The notes beneath the pieces were generated by a model. That model searched no databases and was not told where the DNA came from. It was given only the letters and a program-made list of their open reading frames with translations. Both the position numbers and the translations under genes were made by a program. 5,012 bases of DNA from an uncultured Actinomycetes bacterium (GTDB taxonomy: Bacteria > Actinomycetota > Thermoleophilia > Solirubrobacterales > Thermoleophilaceae), in the NCBI GenBank assembly GCA_946481495.1, contig CAMLNW010000205.1, positions 1 to 5,012 of the forward strand. The letters are read 5' to 3'. The stretch's first letter is position 1. Every line of letters begins with the position of its first letter. This document shows, one piece after another, positions 1 to 5,012 of the stretch.

Positions 1-122
1 CCGTCGACCAACGAACGCGCCCTACACCGCCAAACCGCGCCAGGGACGGGGCGCAGTCCCAGCGGAGCCGCGGAGCCGCGCACGCAAACCAAAATCGGGG
101 TCAGGACCCGCGGGCAGCGCCG
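1..122. other. Non-coding end region downstream of the leftward operon
   Basis: No convincing gene is visible here. The stretch contains a tandem duplication of CGGAGCCG (63-70 and 71-78), an inverted repeat GGGAC/GTCCC (43-47 with 56-60, 8-nt loop) and a second short hairpin near 98-109 listed separately. It lies just past the stop codon of the last leftward gene, so it is most simply read as 3' untranslated or intergenic sequence. No RNA gene or mobile-element end can be recognised. Confidence 0.5.
91..109 (-). terminator. Possible weak intrinsic terminator of the leftward gene run
   Basis: Read on the minus strand, GGGT-CCTG-ACCC can form a 4-bp stem with a 4-nt loop (5 bp if the loop is only 2 nt). 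It is followed by CG and then ATTTTGGTTT, a short T-rich tract. It starts about 13 nt past the stop codon of the receiver-like gene, which is the right place for a terminator. The stem is short and the T tract is interrupted, so the call is tentative. Confidence 0.3.
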
Positions 123-488
123 TCAGTCCTGAGCTAGCGACGCCTCGACCAGCGCAACGGTCTCGCGCGCCATCCGCGACCGCGGCACGACCTGAGTGAA
201 CCCCGCGTCGAGTGCCCTAGAGCGCATCTCGACGTCGACATGGGAGTAGTAGCCCAAAGTCGGCGTTCCCTCTGCGATCTCGCCGTGCTCTCGCATCTCA
301 TGCAGCAGATTTGCCCCGTAGATCCCCTCAGCCGTCAGGTCGAAGATCACCACGTCGTGGAACTGCGCCGCCACCCGCAGCCGCTCAGCGGTCGCAAACC
401 GCGCCACCGTATGCCCGGCGATCTCCAGCGCCCCCTGCACCTTCGACCCGAACAACAGGTCAGGCGACAGCAGCGCGACCCGTGCCAC
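123..488 (-). CDS. Degenerate CheY-like receiver-fold protein, 121 aa
   Basis: This is a small single-domain protein with the alternating beta/alpha pattern of a response-regulator receiver and no output domain. Beta-1 is VALLSPD (residues 4-10), and beta-3 is DVVIFDLTAEG (45-55), where D50 sits at the usual phospho-acceptor place. Beta-4 is PTLGYYSHVD (76-85), with S82 at the usual Ser/Thr place. The final strand and loop are AGFTQVVPRSR (95-105). The conserved Lys of the KP motif appears to be replaced (P102/R103), and the acidic pair in beta-1 is reduced to a single D10, so phosphorylation may be lost or altered. I chose the GTG at 488 because the frame open further upstream (to 701) is Arg/Pro/Ala-rich low-complexity sequence lying opposite the neighbouring gene's frame. 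This GTG falls 5 bp after that gene's stop. No strong ribosome-binding site is visible. The function is unknown; it may be an orphan regulator or a structural adaptor. Confidence 0.7.
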   Translation of the reverse strand: MARVALLSPDLLFGSKVQGALEIAGHTVARFATAERLRVAAQFHDVVIFDLTAEGIYGANLLHEMREHGEIAEGTPTLGYYSHVDVEMRSRALDAGFTQVVPRSRMARETVALVEASLAQD

Positions 489-493
489 GCGCG

Positions 494-856
494 CTACTGG
501 TGACGACGCTCGCGGAACTCGCGCCGGGCCGACTCCGGCCGGCCCCACATCTGGGTGACCTCGACGCGTCCCGAACGCGCCTCGCGCGACACTAGCTCGC
601 CGGTGATCCCCTCGCTGTCGAGCAGCGCCAGCGTGCCGCGCACGGTCGGCGCCGCTGCGGCGTGGCCGAACTGGTTGGCGACGCGCAGCCGCCAGTGCCA
701 ATCCTGTTTCGAGTAGGGCATCGCGTTGATCTGGGTCAACAGCGTCGCCGCCTCGACGAAGCGCTCGGGATCGTCGATCCGCAGGTCGACGTCGAGCGCG
801 GTCCAGTCGGGCGGGAGCGAGTCGACGACCTGCTGGAAGTCCTCGGCGAGGGGCAC
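494..856 (-). CDS. Hypothetical protein, 120 aa
   Basis: I do not recognise the family. The protein is soluble and mixed alpha/beta, with no signal peptide or membrane segment. It has an acidic N-terminal half (LDVDLRIDDPERF, residues 21-33), a Trp/Arg patch (DWHWRLRVANQFGH, 52-65), an Ala-rich helix (66-80) and an Arg-rich C-terminus (REFRERRHQ). It has balanced composition and a normal amino-acid pattern, unlike the antisense frames. It begins with GTG at 856, 10 bp after the regulator's stop codon. A weak TAGGG lies 8 nt ahead and overlaps that stop, which suggests it is read on the same transcript. The receiver-like gene follows after 5 bp, so the two small proteins may work together. Confidence 0.72.
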   Translation of the reverse strand: MPLAEDFQQVVDSLPPDWTALDVDLRIDDPERFVEAATLLTQINAMPYSKQDWHWRLRVANQFGHAAAAPTVRGTLALLDSEGITGELVSREARSGRVEVTQMWGRPESARREFRERRHQ

Positions 857-866
857 GGATAGAACC

Positions 867-1550
867 CTACTTGGACGTCTCGACCCGCATCATCCGCACG
901 AGCTCGCCGCCAAGCGAGTGGTCGCCGGAGGCGAAGCGGACGAGCAGCGGACCGTCGAACGGCTGGCGCTCGAGCACCTCGACACGGTCCCCCGGGGCGA
1001 TGCCACGCTCCGACAGCCAGCGCAACATCTCCGGATCGGAGTCCGAGACACGCACGAAGATCCCGCGCTCGCCCTGTTCGAGGTCGCCCAGCCGGCGTGA
1101 GCTGGCGCGCTCGATCTCACCGTCGGCGGTTGGGATCGGGTCGCCGTGCGGGTCGTGGGTCGGGTTGCCGAGCTTGGCCGCGATCAGCTCCGACAGCTCG
1201 GGCGAGATCGCGTGCTCGAGCACCTCCGCCTCCTCGTGGACGCGGTCCCACGGCATGCCGAGCGCCTCGGCGAGGTAGAGCTCGAGCAGCCGGTGGTGGC
1301 GGATCACCTCCAGCGCGACGCGGCGGCCGGCCGGCGTGAGCTCGACGCCGTGGTACGGCCGGCGGGTGACCAGGCCGAGCGACTCCAACCGCTTGACCAT
1401 CGCCGATGCCGATGCGGGCGAAACGTCGAGGCGTTCGGCGAGCGCCGAGGTCGAGACCGCCTCGTCGGAGCGCTCCTGGAGCGAGTAGATCGCCTTGGCG
1501 TAGTCCTGGACCGCGTCCGAGACCGCTCCGGTGTCTGGCAGCGTGGCCAT
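867..1550 (-). CDS. DtxR/MntR-family metal-dependent transcriptional repressor, 227 aa
   Basis: This is a cytoplasmic regulator that would bind DNA when loaded with Fe2+ or Mn2+. Residues 12-75 form the winged helix-turn-helix, with AERLDVSPASASAMVKRLE (38-56) as the recognition unit. Residues about 76-140 are the metal-binding dimerisation domain, and about 150-225 resemble the FeoA/SH3 domain of DtxR and IdeR. Length and architecture are those of the three-domain DtxR/IdeR group, not of the short (about 140 aa) Bacillus MntR. Aligned by eye to DtxR, ancillary-site ligands H86 and E90 are kept. The primary site reads D16, E109, E112, H113, where DtxR has Met10, Cys102, Glu105, His106. Asp and Glu at those two places are the MntR arrangement, which favours Mn2+, but K19 replaces MntR Glu11. 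The ATG lies 4 bp beyond the ZIP gene's stop, so the repressor is encoded in the operon it probably controls. Family certainty is high; metal choice is inference. Confidence 0.94.
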   Translation of the reverse strand: MATLPDTGAVSDAVQDYAKAIYSLQERSDEAVSTSALAERLDVSPASASAMVKRLESLGLVTRRPYHGVELTPAGRRVALEVIRHHRLLELYLAEALGMPWDRVHEEAEVLEHAISPELSELIAAKLGNPTHDPHGDPIPTADGEIERASSRRLGDLEQGERGIFVRVSDSDPEMLRWLSERGIAPGDRVEVLERQPFDGPLLVRFASGDHSLGGELVRMMRVETSK

Positions 1551-1554
1551 CTCG

Positions 1555-2769
1555 CTAGACCGCCACCAGCAGCCCAGTCGCGTACATCAGCAGGACACCG
1601 GTGAGCATGCCGCCGGCGGCGAGCGGGTTGAGCAGCTTTCCGCTGGCATCGCGGACGCTCGGGGCGATCTGGACGATCACCTGCGCGATCGCGCCGGCGC
1701 CGAGGCCGAACAGCAGCGCCGCCAGGCTCGGGTTGAAGGCGGAGGCGCCGATCCACGTCCCGAGGATCGCGGGTGCTCCGGCGAGGATGCCGAGGCCGGC
1801 GAAGCGCGCCAGCGAGGCCTTGGCCGCTTGCCCCCCCTTCGCGACCGGCGAGACGATCGCCAGCCCCTCGGTCGTGTTGTGCAGGGCGAAGCCGACGATC
1901 AGCGAGGCACCGAGCGCCAGCGAGCCGATCGCGTAGGCGGAGCCGATCGCCAGGCCCTCGCCGAGGTTGTGCAGGCCGATGCCGAGCGCGACCAGGAAGG
2001 CGAGCCGCCACGGCCCGGAGCCGCTCTTCTGGGCCCGCTCGCCGCGGCCCCGGAGCCAGCCGTCGACACCCACCAAGCCGAGGTAGGCGATGCCGGCTCC
2101 GAGGAAGACCAGCGACGCCCCGCCGAGCGCCTGCGGCCCGGTCCCGGCGATCTCGGTCCCCTCGAGCAGCGCGTCGATGCCGAGGAAGGCGAGCAGACCG
2201 ACGGTCAGCGCCAGCACGAACTGCACCCAGCGCGGGTCGATCCGGCGGATCCAGGGCAGCCAGAGCATTCCAATCGCGACGGGGATCAGCCCGACGTATA
2301 GCCCGACGAGCGCCATCAGCCCGTAGAAGCCGACGTCGGCCTCCGGCGTCTCGGCGGCGACGTCGATCGCGTGGTCGACGGTGCCGCCGGTAGCTGTCAT
2401 CAGCACGACGCCGTAGGCCTCGCCCTCGATCCACGGGTACTGGATCGTGATCGTGTCGCCGCCGAGCCGGTCGATCTCGCCGGCGGTCTGGTCGAAGGCG
2501 ACGAAGGCGTCGTTGACCATCACTTGCTCGATCGCGACGGCGTCGGGGCCGTCGTTGCGCACAACCAGCTCGATCTCGCCCGGCCGCAGCGTCGTCCGCT
2601 CGACCGACAGCTCCTCGACCGGTATCCCGTTGCGCTCCAGGCCCGGTGCTCCGAAGCCGACGAACAGGCCGATCGCGATCCCGAGCAGCGCCAGCGGCAA
2701 CAGGCCGGCCAGCCAGGCTGGCAGTCGCCCACCGCGCTCGCGCTCGACGGTTGCCTGCCCGGCCTCCAT
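1555..2769 (-). CDS. ZIP-family divalent metal transporter with an extra N-terminal extracytoplasmic beta-domain, 404 aa
   Basis: This is an integral membrane carrier expected to move Zn2+, Mn2+ or Fe2+ across the cytoplasmic membrane. Residues 18-39 form an N-terminal membrane anchor. Residues about 45-137 are a beta-rich domain with a cupredoxin- or Ig-like pattern (LRPGEIELVVRNDG, 61-74). About eight hydrophobic segments follow (roughly 147-170, 181-201, 214-234, 257-279, 283-306, 319-340, 343-368, 382-404). The ZIP metal-site motifs are clear: HNLGEG at 267-272 and HNTTEG at 297-302, matching the paired HNxxEG motifs of TM4 and TM5 in ZupT/GufA-type ZIPs. Typical bacterial ZIPs of about 250-310 aa lack the N-terminal extension. 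Its ATG overlaps the oxidase stop as TGATG, and GAGGTGG lies 7 nt ahead inside the oxidase gene, pointing to translational coupling. Substrate and transport direction cannot be read from sequence; import is usual for ZIPs. Confidence 0.93.
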   Translation of the reverse strand: MEAGQATVERERGGRLPAWLAGLLPLALLGIAIGLFVGFGAPGLERNGIPVEELSVERTTLRPGEIELVVRNDGPDAVAIEQVMVNDAFVAFDQTAGEIDRLGGDTITIQYPWIEGEAYGVVLMTATGGTVDHAIDVAAETPEADVGFYGLMALVGLYVGLIPVAIGMLWLPWIRRIDPRWVQFVLALTVGLLAFLGIDALLEGTEIAGTGPQALGGASLVFLGAGIAYLGLVGVDGWLRGRGERAQKSGSGPWRLAFLVALGIGLHNLGEGLAIGSAYAIGSLALGASLIVGFALHNTTEGLAIVSPVAKGGQAAKASLARFAGLGILAGAPAILGTWIGASAFNPSLAALLFGLGAGAIAQVIVQIAPSVRDASGKLLNPLAAGGMLTGVLLMYATGLLVAV

Positions 2770-3851
2770 CAGTCGACCACCTCGAAGAAGCCCATCCAGC
2801 CCAAGTCGGCGAACTCGCTCACGTGGGCGTGGAACATGTACTTGCCGGTGTAGGGGAAGCGCAGCTCTGCGATCCCGCGCTCGCCCTGGCCGAGGATTAC
2901 CGTATCGGTGAAGTCGCGCGGCTCGAGCTTGGTTCCGGTCGGATACCAGTCGAAGAAGTTGGCGTGGACGTGGAACGAGTTGAGCAGGTCGAACTCGAGG
3001 ATGTTCACGATGTAGAGCCGCACCAGCTCGCCGCGCTTCACGCGGATCGGCTTGTCGTGGTAGGCGAAGGCAATGCCGTTGACGACGTAGACCTCGTTCT
3101 CGCGGTCGAAGTTGGTGTCGAAGCCGCTCATCACCATCACCTGCTCGTCGGCGGGCGGACGGCCGCCCTTGGGGTCGACGATGAAGGCGCCGTAGAGGCC
3201 CTTGGCGATGTGGTCGGCGAGTGGGACCGAGTGGCAGTGATAGAGGTGGAGCCCGACCGGCTCGGCATCGAACTCGTAGGTAAACGAGCGGCCGGGCTCG
3301 ATGTTGCCGGGCGGCGTCTGCGGCACGCCGTCCATCCGCGCGACGTGGATGCCATGGAAGTGCATCGTGTGCGGGTGGCTGGAGGCGTTGACAAAGACGA
3401 TCCGGACGCGGTCGCCCTGGGTCGCGCGCAGCGTCGGGCCGGGAACGCGACCGTTGTAGGCCCAGGCGGCGAACTTGACGCCGGGCGCGACCTCGATCTC
3501 ACGGTCTTCGGCGACGATCTCGAACTCGCGCACCGTGCGGCCGCCCTCGCGCTTGACATTGCCGGTGTCGAAGTCGCGCAGGATCGCGTGCGGGTCGAAG
3601 CCGTTGACGGCGGGGTCGACGCTGCCGATCGCGCCGCTGTGAGCGTTCGGGCCGCCGTGGCCGGCGTGCGCGCCCGCCGGACTGCTCGCGCCGTGGCCCT
3701 CGTGCCCGTCGGCACCAGCGGCGCGCGCCAGTTGATCGTGGACGACCTGGTGCGGCACGAGCTCGTGCAGGACCGGCGCCGCGGCTGCCGTCGCCGCCGC
3801 CCCTCCGAGCAGCCTGCGGCGCGAGATCTTGTGCTTCGGCAACTCTTCCAT
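2769..3851 (-). CDS. Tat-exported two-domain multicopper oxidase (T1 copper in domain 1), 360 aa
   Basis: This is an exported copper enzyme that would couple one-electron oxidation of a metal ion or organic substrate to reduction of O2 to water. The N-terminus is a Tat signal: SRRRLLGG (10-17) followed by an Ala-rich hydrophobic run. A His-rich linker follows (H50, H53, H62, H65, H71). Cupredoxin domain 1 (about 105-228) has HTMHFHG (161-167) and LYHCHSVPLADHIAKGLYG (203-221). Domain 2 (about 235-358) has FHVHANF (293-299) and FHAHVSEF (340-347). Four HxH-type pairs (164/166, 205/207, 294/296, 341/343) can supply all eight trinuclear-cluster histidines. By alignment with NirK, the blue-copper ligands are H161, C206 and H214, with L219 in place of the axial Met. 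In domain 2 the equivalent Cys is A342, so only domain 1 keeps type 1 copper, the 'type C' arrangement. NirK-type nitrite reductase is less likely because the complete trinuclear histidine set is present. It is the first gene of the leftward run. Confidence 0.94.
   Translation of the reverse strand: MEELPKHKISRRRLLGGAAATAAAAPVLHELVPHQVVHDQLARAAGADGHEGHGASSPAGAHAGHGGPNAHSGAIGSVDPAVNGFDPHAILRDFDTGNVKREGGRTVREFEIVAEDREIEVAPGVKFAAWAYNGRVPGPTLRATQGDRVRIVFVNASSHPHTMHFHGIHVARMDGVPQTPPGNIEPGRSFTYEFDAEPVGLHLYHCHSVPLADHIAKGLYGAFIVDPKGGRPPADEQVMVMSGFDTNFDRENEVYVVNGIAFAYHDKPIRVKRGELVRLYIVNILEFDLLNSFHVHANFFDWYPTGTKLEPRDFTDTVILGQGERGIAELRFPYTGKYMFHAHVSEFADLGWMGFFEVVD
2777..2783 (-). promoter_or_regulatory. 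Strong Shine-Dalgarno for the ZIP gene inside the oxidase coding end
   Basis: On the minus strand GAGGTGG precedes the ZIP start codon by 7 nt, good complementarity and spacing. Because it sits inside the last codons of the oxidase and the start overlaps the oxidase stop (TGATG), it fixes the ZIP start and supports coupled translation of the two proteins. Confidence 0.75.
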
Positions 3852-3859
3852 TCGTCCCT

Positions 3860-3887
3860 ATTGAATCAAAAGTTAGGCAAGACTCAA
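3860..3887 (-). promoter_or_regulatory. Candidate promoter of the oxidase-ZIP-regulator operon
   Basis: Read leftward, TTGAGT (3887-3882) resembles a -35 box and TTCAAT (3865-3860) a -10 box, with a 16-bp spacer; each matches 4 of 6 consensus bases. Transcription would begin only a few bases ahead of the oxidase ATG at 3851, implying a very short leader. TAGGGA, 4 nt before the ATG, could still act as a ribosome-binding site if transcription starts further upstream. The segment is AT-rich within a GC-rich window, as expected for a promoter. Confidence 0.4.
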
Positions 3888-3891
3888 AATC
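3873..3891 (+). promoter_or_regulatory. Candidate DtxR-family operator (degenerate metal box)
   Basis: The sequence TTAGGCAAGACTCAAAATC has one good half-site (TTAGGC). By eye it matches the remembered IdeR/DmdR-type consensus TTAGGTTAGGCTCACCTAA at 11 of 19 positions, mostly in the left and central part. The right half is poor, so the dyad is imperfect. It overlaps the proposed -35 of the leftward operon, where a metal-loaded repressor would block transcription. It is in the only sizeable intergenic gap near the operon that encodes such a regulator. The 6-mer TCAAAA also recurs at 3866-3871 and 3884-3889, 18 bp apart, and TTGAATCAA (3861-3869) is a small dyad. Confidence 0.4.
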
Positions 3892-3898
3892 TTCCTCG

Positions 3899-3904
3899 TA
3901 GAAT
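3899..3904 (+). promoter_or_regulatory. Candidate -10 box for the ygfZ-like gene
   Basis: TAGAAT matches TATAAT at 5 of 6 bases and ends 7 bp before the GTG start at 3912. This spacing would put transcription start at or next to the start codon, giving a leaderless mRNA. No clear -35 element is seen at 16-18 bp upstream. Confidence 0.4.
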
Positions 3905-3911
3905 CGGAGCG

Positions 3912-4829
3912 GTGATCGCCACCGACGAGTACGAGCAGCTGCGCGAGCGGGCCGGATTGGTCGCGCGCCCCGGCCGCGCCGTCATCGAGCTGAGCGGCGC
4001 CGAGGCCGCCGAGTTCCTCCAGGGCCAGGTGACCAACGACATCGAGGCACTCGAGCCCGGTAGCGGCTGCTACGCCGCGCTGCTCGACCACAAGGGCAAG
4101 ATCCGCACCGACATGCGCGTGCTGCGGCTGGCGCCCGATCGTCTGCTGGTCGACGCTGAGGGAACGAGCCGCGCGGTGCTCAACCACGTCTTCGAGACCT
4201 ACAGCCTCGGCCGCCAGGTCGGTCATAAGGATCTCTCCGACGATCACACCGTGCTGTCGCTGATCGGTCCCGCGGCACGCGACCAGCTCGACCCGGCGCC
4301 AGGCGCGACCGAGCACGATCACGTCCTCACCCCCTACGGAGTCGCGGTTGCGACCGACATCGGCGTCGACCTGATCTGCGGCGAGCGCCAGGCGGCGGCC
4401 GCGCGCGCGGGGCTCGATCTTCCCGAGGCGTCCGAGGACGCCGCCGAGTGCCTACGGATCGAAGCCGGCCGCCCGCGGCTCGGCTTCGAGCTCGACGGCG
4501 TCATCCCTCAGGAGGCCGGCCTCAACGAGCGGGCGGTCAGCTTCACCAAGGGCTGCTACGTCGGCCAGGAGACAGTTGCCCGACTCCACTACAAGGGCAA
4601 GCCGAACCGCCATCTGCGCGGCCTGCGCCTGTCTGAGCCAGCCGTGCCTGGCGACTCGATCGCGCTCGGCGAGCGCGAGGTCGGGACGATCGGCTCGGCG
4701 TGCATCTCGCCTGTTCACGGCCCGATCGCATTGGCCCTGATCCGGCGCGAGGCCGCTCCGGACGATGAAGTCCTGATCGGCGCGCAAGCCGCTCCGGCCG
4801 TCGTGGTCGACCCGCCGTTTGTCGTTTAG
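3912..4829 (+). CDS. ygfZ: YgfZ/GcvT-like folate-binding protein, 305 aa
   Basis: This is a cytoplasmic protein of the YgfZ/IBA57 family, which supports assembly or repair of certain Fe-S enzymes and uses a tetrahydrofolate-binding GcvT-like fold. The N-terminal part contains the family hallmarks ELSGAEAAEFLQGQVTND (26-43) and a LLDHKGKIRTDMRV-type strand (57-70). The diagnostic KGCYVGQE motif is at 213-220, with the conserved Cys at C215. ALALIRREA (273-281) lies in the C-terminal barrel region. Length is close to the usual 300-330 aa. The reading frame stays open far upstream (to 2646), but that part lies opposite the oxidase and ZIP genes and has no family similarity. The GTG at 3912 fits the expected N-terminus. 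GGAG ends only 2 nt before it, too close for a normal ribosome-binding site. The gene is divergent from the metal operon and shares its 60-bp promoter region. Confidence 0.92.
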   Translation: MIATDEYEQLRERAGLVARPGRAVIELSGAEAAEFLQGQVTNDIEALEPGSGCYAALLDHKGKIRTDMRVLRLAPDRLLVDAEGTSRAVLNHVFETYSLGRQVGHKDLSDDHTVLSLIGPAARDQLDPAPGATEHDHVLTPYGVAVATDIGVDLICGERQAAAARAGLDLPEASEDAAECLRIEAGRPRLGFELDGVIPQEAGLNERAVSFTKGCYVGQETVARLHYKGKPNRHLRGLRLSEPAVPGDSIALGEREVGTIGSACISPVHGPIALALIRREAAPDDEVLIGAQAAPAVVVDPPFVV

Positions 4830-4963
4830 GCAGGCGCGCTAGGCACATATGCTTATCGCAACAAAGACGCCCGTGGCTCTGGTCCGGCGGTATGACCGCA
4901 TCGCACGCGCCCCCTGGTGTTGATTAGGGTTCGCGTGGGAGAGGATGAAGGCCACTGAACAAG
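4830..4963. other. Intergenic spacer between ygfZ and the next gene
   Basis: No gene of reasonable size is seen. A small perfect inverted repeat GCGGT-ATG-ACCGC (4887-4899) has no T-run after it. TATGCT (4848-4853) and TAGGGT (4925-4930) are loose -10-like hexamers. GGGAGAGG (4937-4944) is purine-rich and resembles a ribosome-binding site; it directly precedes an ATG at 4945 that opens only an 8-codon frame. Confidence 0.45.
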
Positions 4964-5012
4964 ATGCGTAATCGCAGGGCGCTGTTCCTCGTGGGCGGGG
5001 TAGTTCTGACGC
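4964..5012 (+). CDS. 5' end of a gene for a probable exported or membrane protein (partial)
   Basis: Only 16 codons are inside the window, reading MRNRRALFLVGGVVLT. A positively charged start followed by a hydrophobic run is typical of a signal peptide or N-terminal membrane anchor. The start is uncertain: a CTG at 4955 is in frame, and an in-frame TGA at 4946-4948 limits any further extension. AAGG at 4948-4951 lies 12 nt ahead of the ATG, rather far for a ribosome-binding site. The product cannot be identified from what is visible. Confidence 0.45.
   Translation, partial: MRNRRALFLVGGVVLT

Noticed and set aside
63..78. Tandem CGGAGCCG duplication as a CRISPR or longer repeat array
   Set aside because: There are only two adjacent 8-bp copies with no spacers, and no further copies were noticed in the window.
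489..701. Upstream extension of the receiver-like protein to an ATG at 701
   Set aside because: The added 71 residues are Arg/Ala/Pro-rich shadow sequence overlapping the 120-aa gene in another frame; the receiver fold begins at the GTG at 488.
1531..2301. Plus-strand frame of 256 codons opposite the ZIP gene
   Set aside because: Its composition is rich in Gln, Arg, Glu and Ala with no recognisable domain, as expected for the antisense of a GC-rich membrane-protein gene.
1304..2434. Long minus-strand frame of 376 codons overlapping the ZIP gene and the regulator's start
   Set aside because: Its product is almost entirely Arg/Ala/Asp/Gly low-complexity sequence, while the overlapping frames encode clear ZIP and DtxR proteins.
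2769..3851. Copper nitrite reductase (NirK) identity for the oxidase
   Set aside because: All eight histidines expected of a trinuclear copper cluster are present, including HxH pairs where NirK has only single histidines, so a two-domain multicopper oxidase fits better.
2646..3911. Long upstream extension of the ygfZ reading frame (over 400 codons)
   Set aside because: It runs opposite the oxidase and the start of the ZIP gene and has no similarity to the YgfZ family. It is explained by the high GC content, which makes stop codons rare in antisense frames.
4887..4899. Inverted repeat GCGGT-ATG-ACCGC as a terminator of ygfZ
   Set aside because: The stem is only 5 bp with a 3-nt loop and no T-run follows, so it does not fit an intrinsic terminator.

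Overview
The window is very GC-rich with strong G/C preference at third codon positions, and it has no sign of recent transfer. The Tat-exported multicopper oxidase, the SH3-containing DtxR-type regulator and the Actinobacteria-like protein sequences suggest a high-GC actinobacterium. The orphan receiver-like protein beginning MARVALLSPDLLFGSKV makes me lean towards Thermoleophilia/Solirubrobacterales, but that is an impression from recall and not a search result.

Layout: bases 1-122 are non-coding and hold weak hairpins, one of which could end the leftward transcript. From 3851 down to 123, five genes run leftward on the minus strand with almost no gaps. They encode a Tat-exported two-domain multicopper oxidase, a ZIP-family metal transporter with an extra exported beta-domain, a DtxR/MntR-family metalloregulator, a small protein of unknown function and a degenerate receiver-like protein. 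The oxidase and ZIP genes overlap as TGATG, the ZIP and regulator genes are 4 bp apart, and the later gaps are 10 and 5 bp. From 3912 to 4829 a YgfZ/GcvT-like protein is encoded divergently on the plus strand. The 60-bp AT-rich gap between the two directions must hold both promoters, and it contains a DtxR-box-like sequence. After ygfZ there are 134 bp of spacer, then the first 16 codons of another plus-strand gene that runs off the window.

How the genes fit together (inference): the first three leftward genes look like a self-regulated metal-homeostasis cassette. An exported copper oxidase acts on a reduced metal or other substrate outside the membrane, a ZIP carrier moves a divalent metal across it, and a DtxR-type repressor senses intracellular metal and probably controls the shared promoter. 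The residues at the regulator's primary metal site are closer to the manganese type (Asp/Glu) than to the iron type (Met/Cys). The divergent ygfZ gene belongs to Fe-S protein maintenance, a plausible but unproven functional link to metal supply. The two small genes at the end of the run may be co-transcribed passengers.
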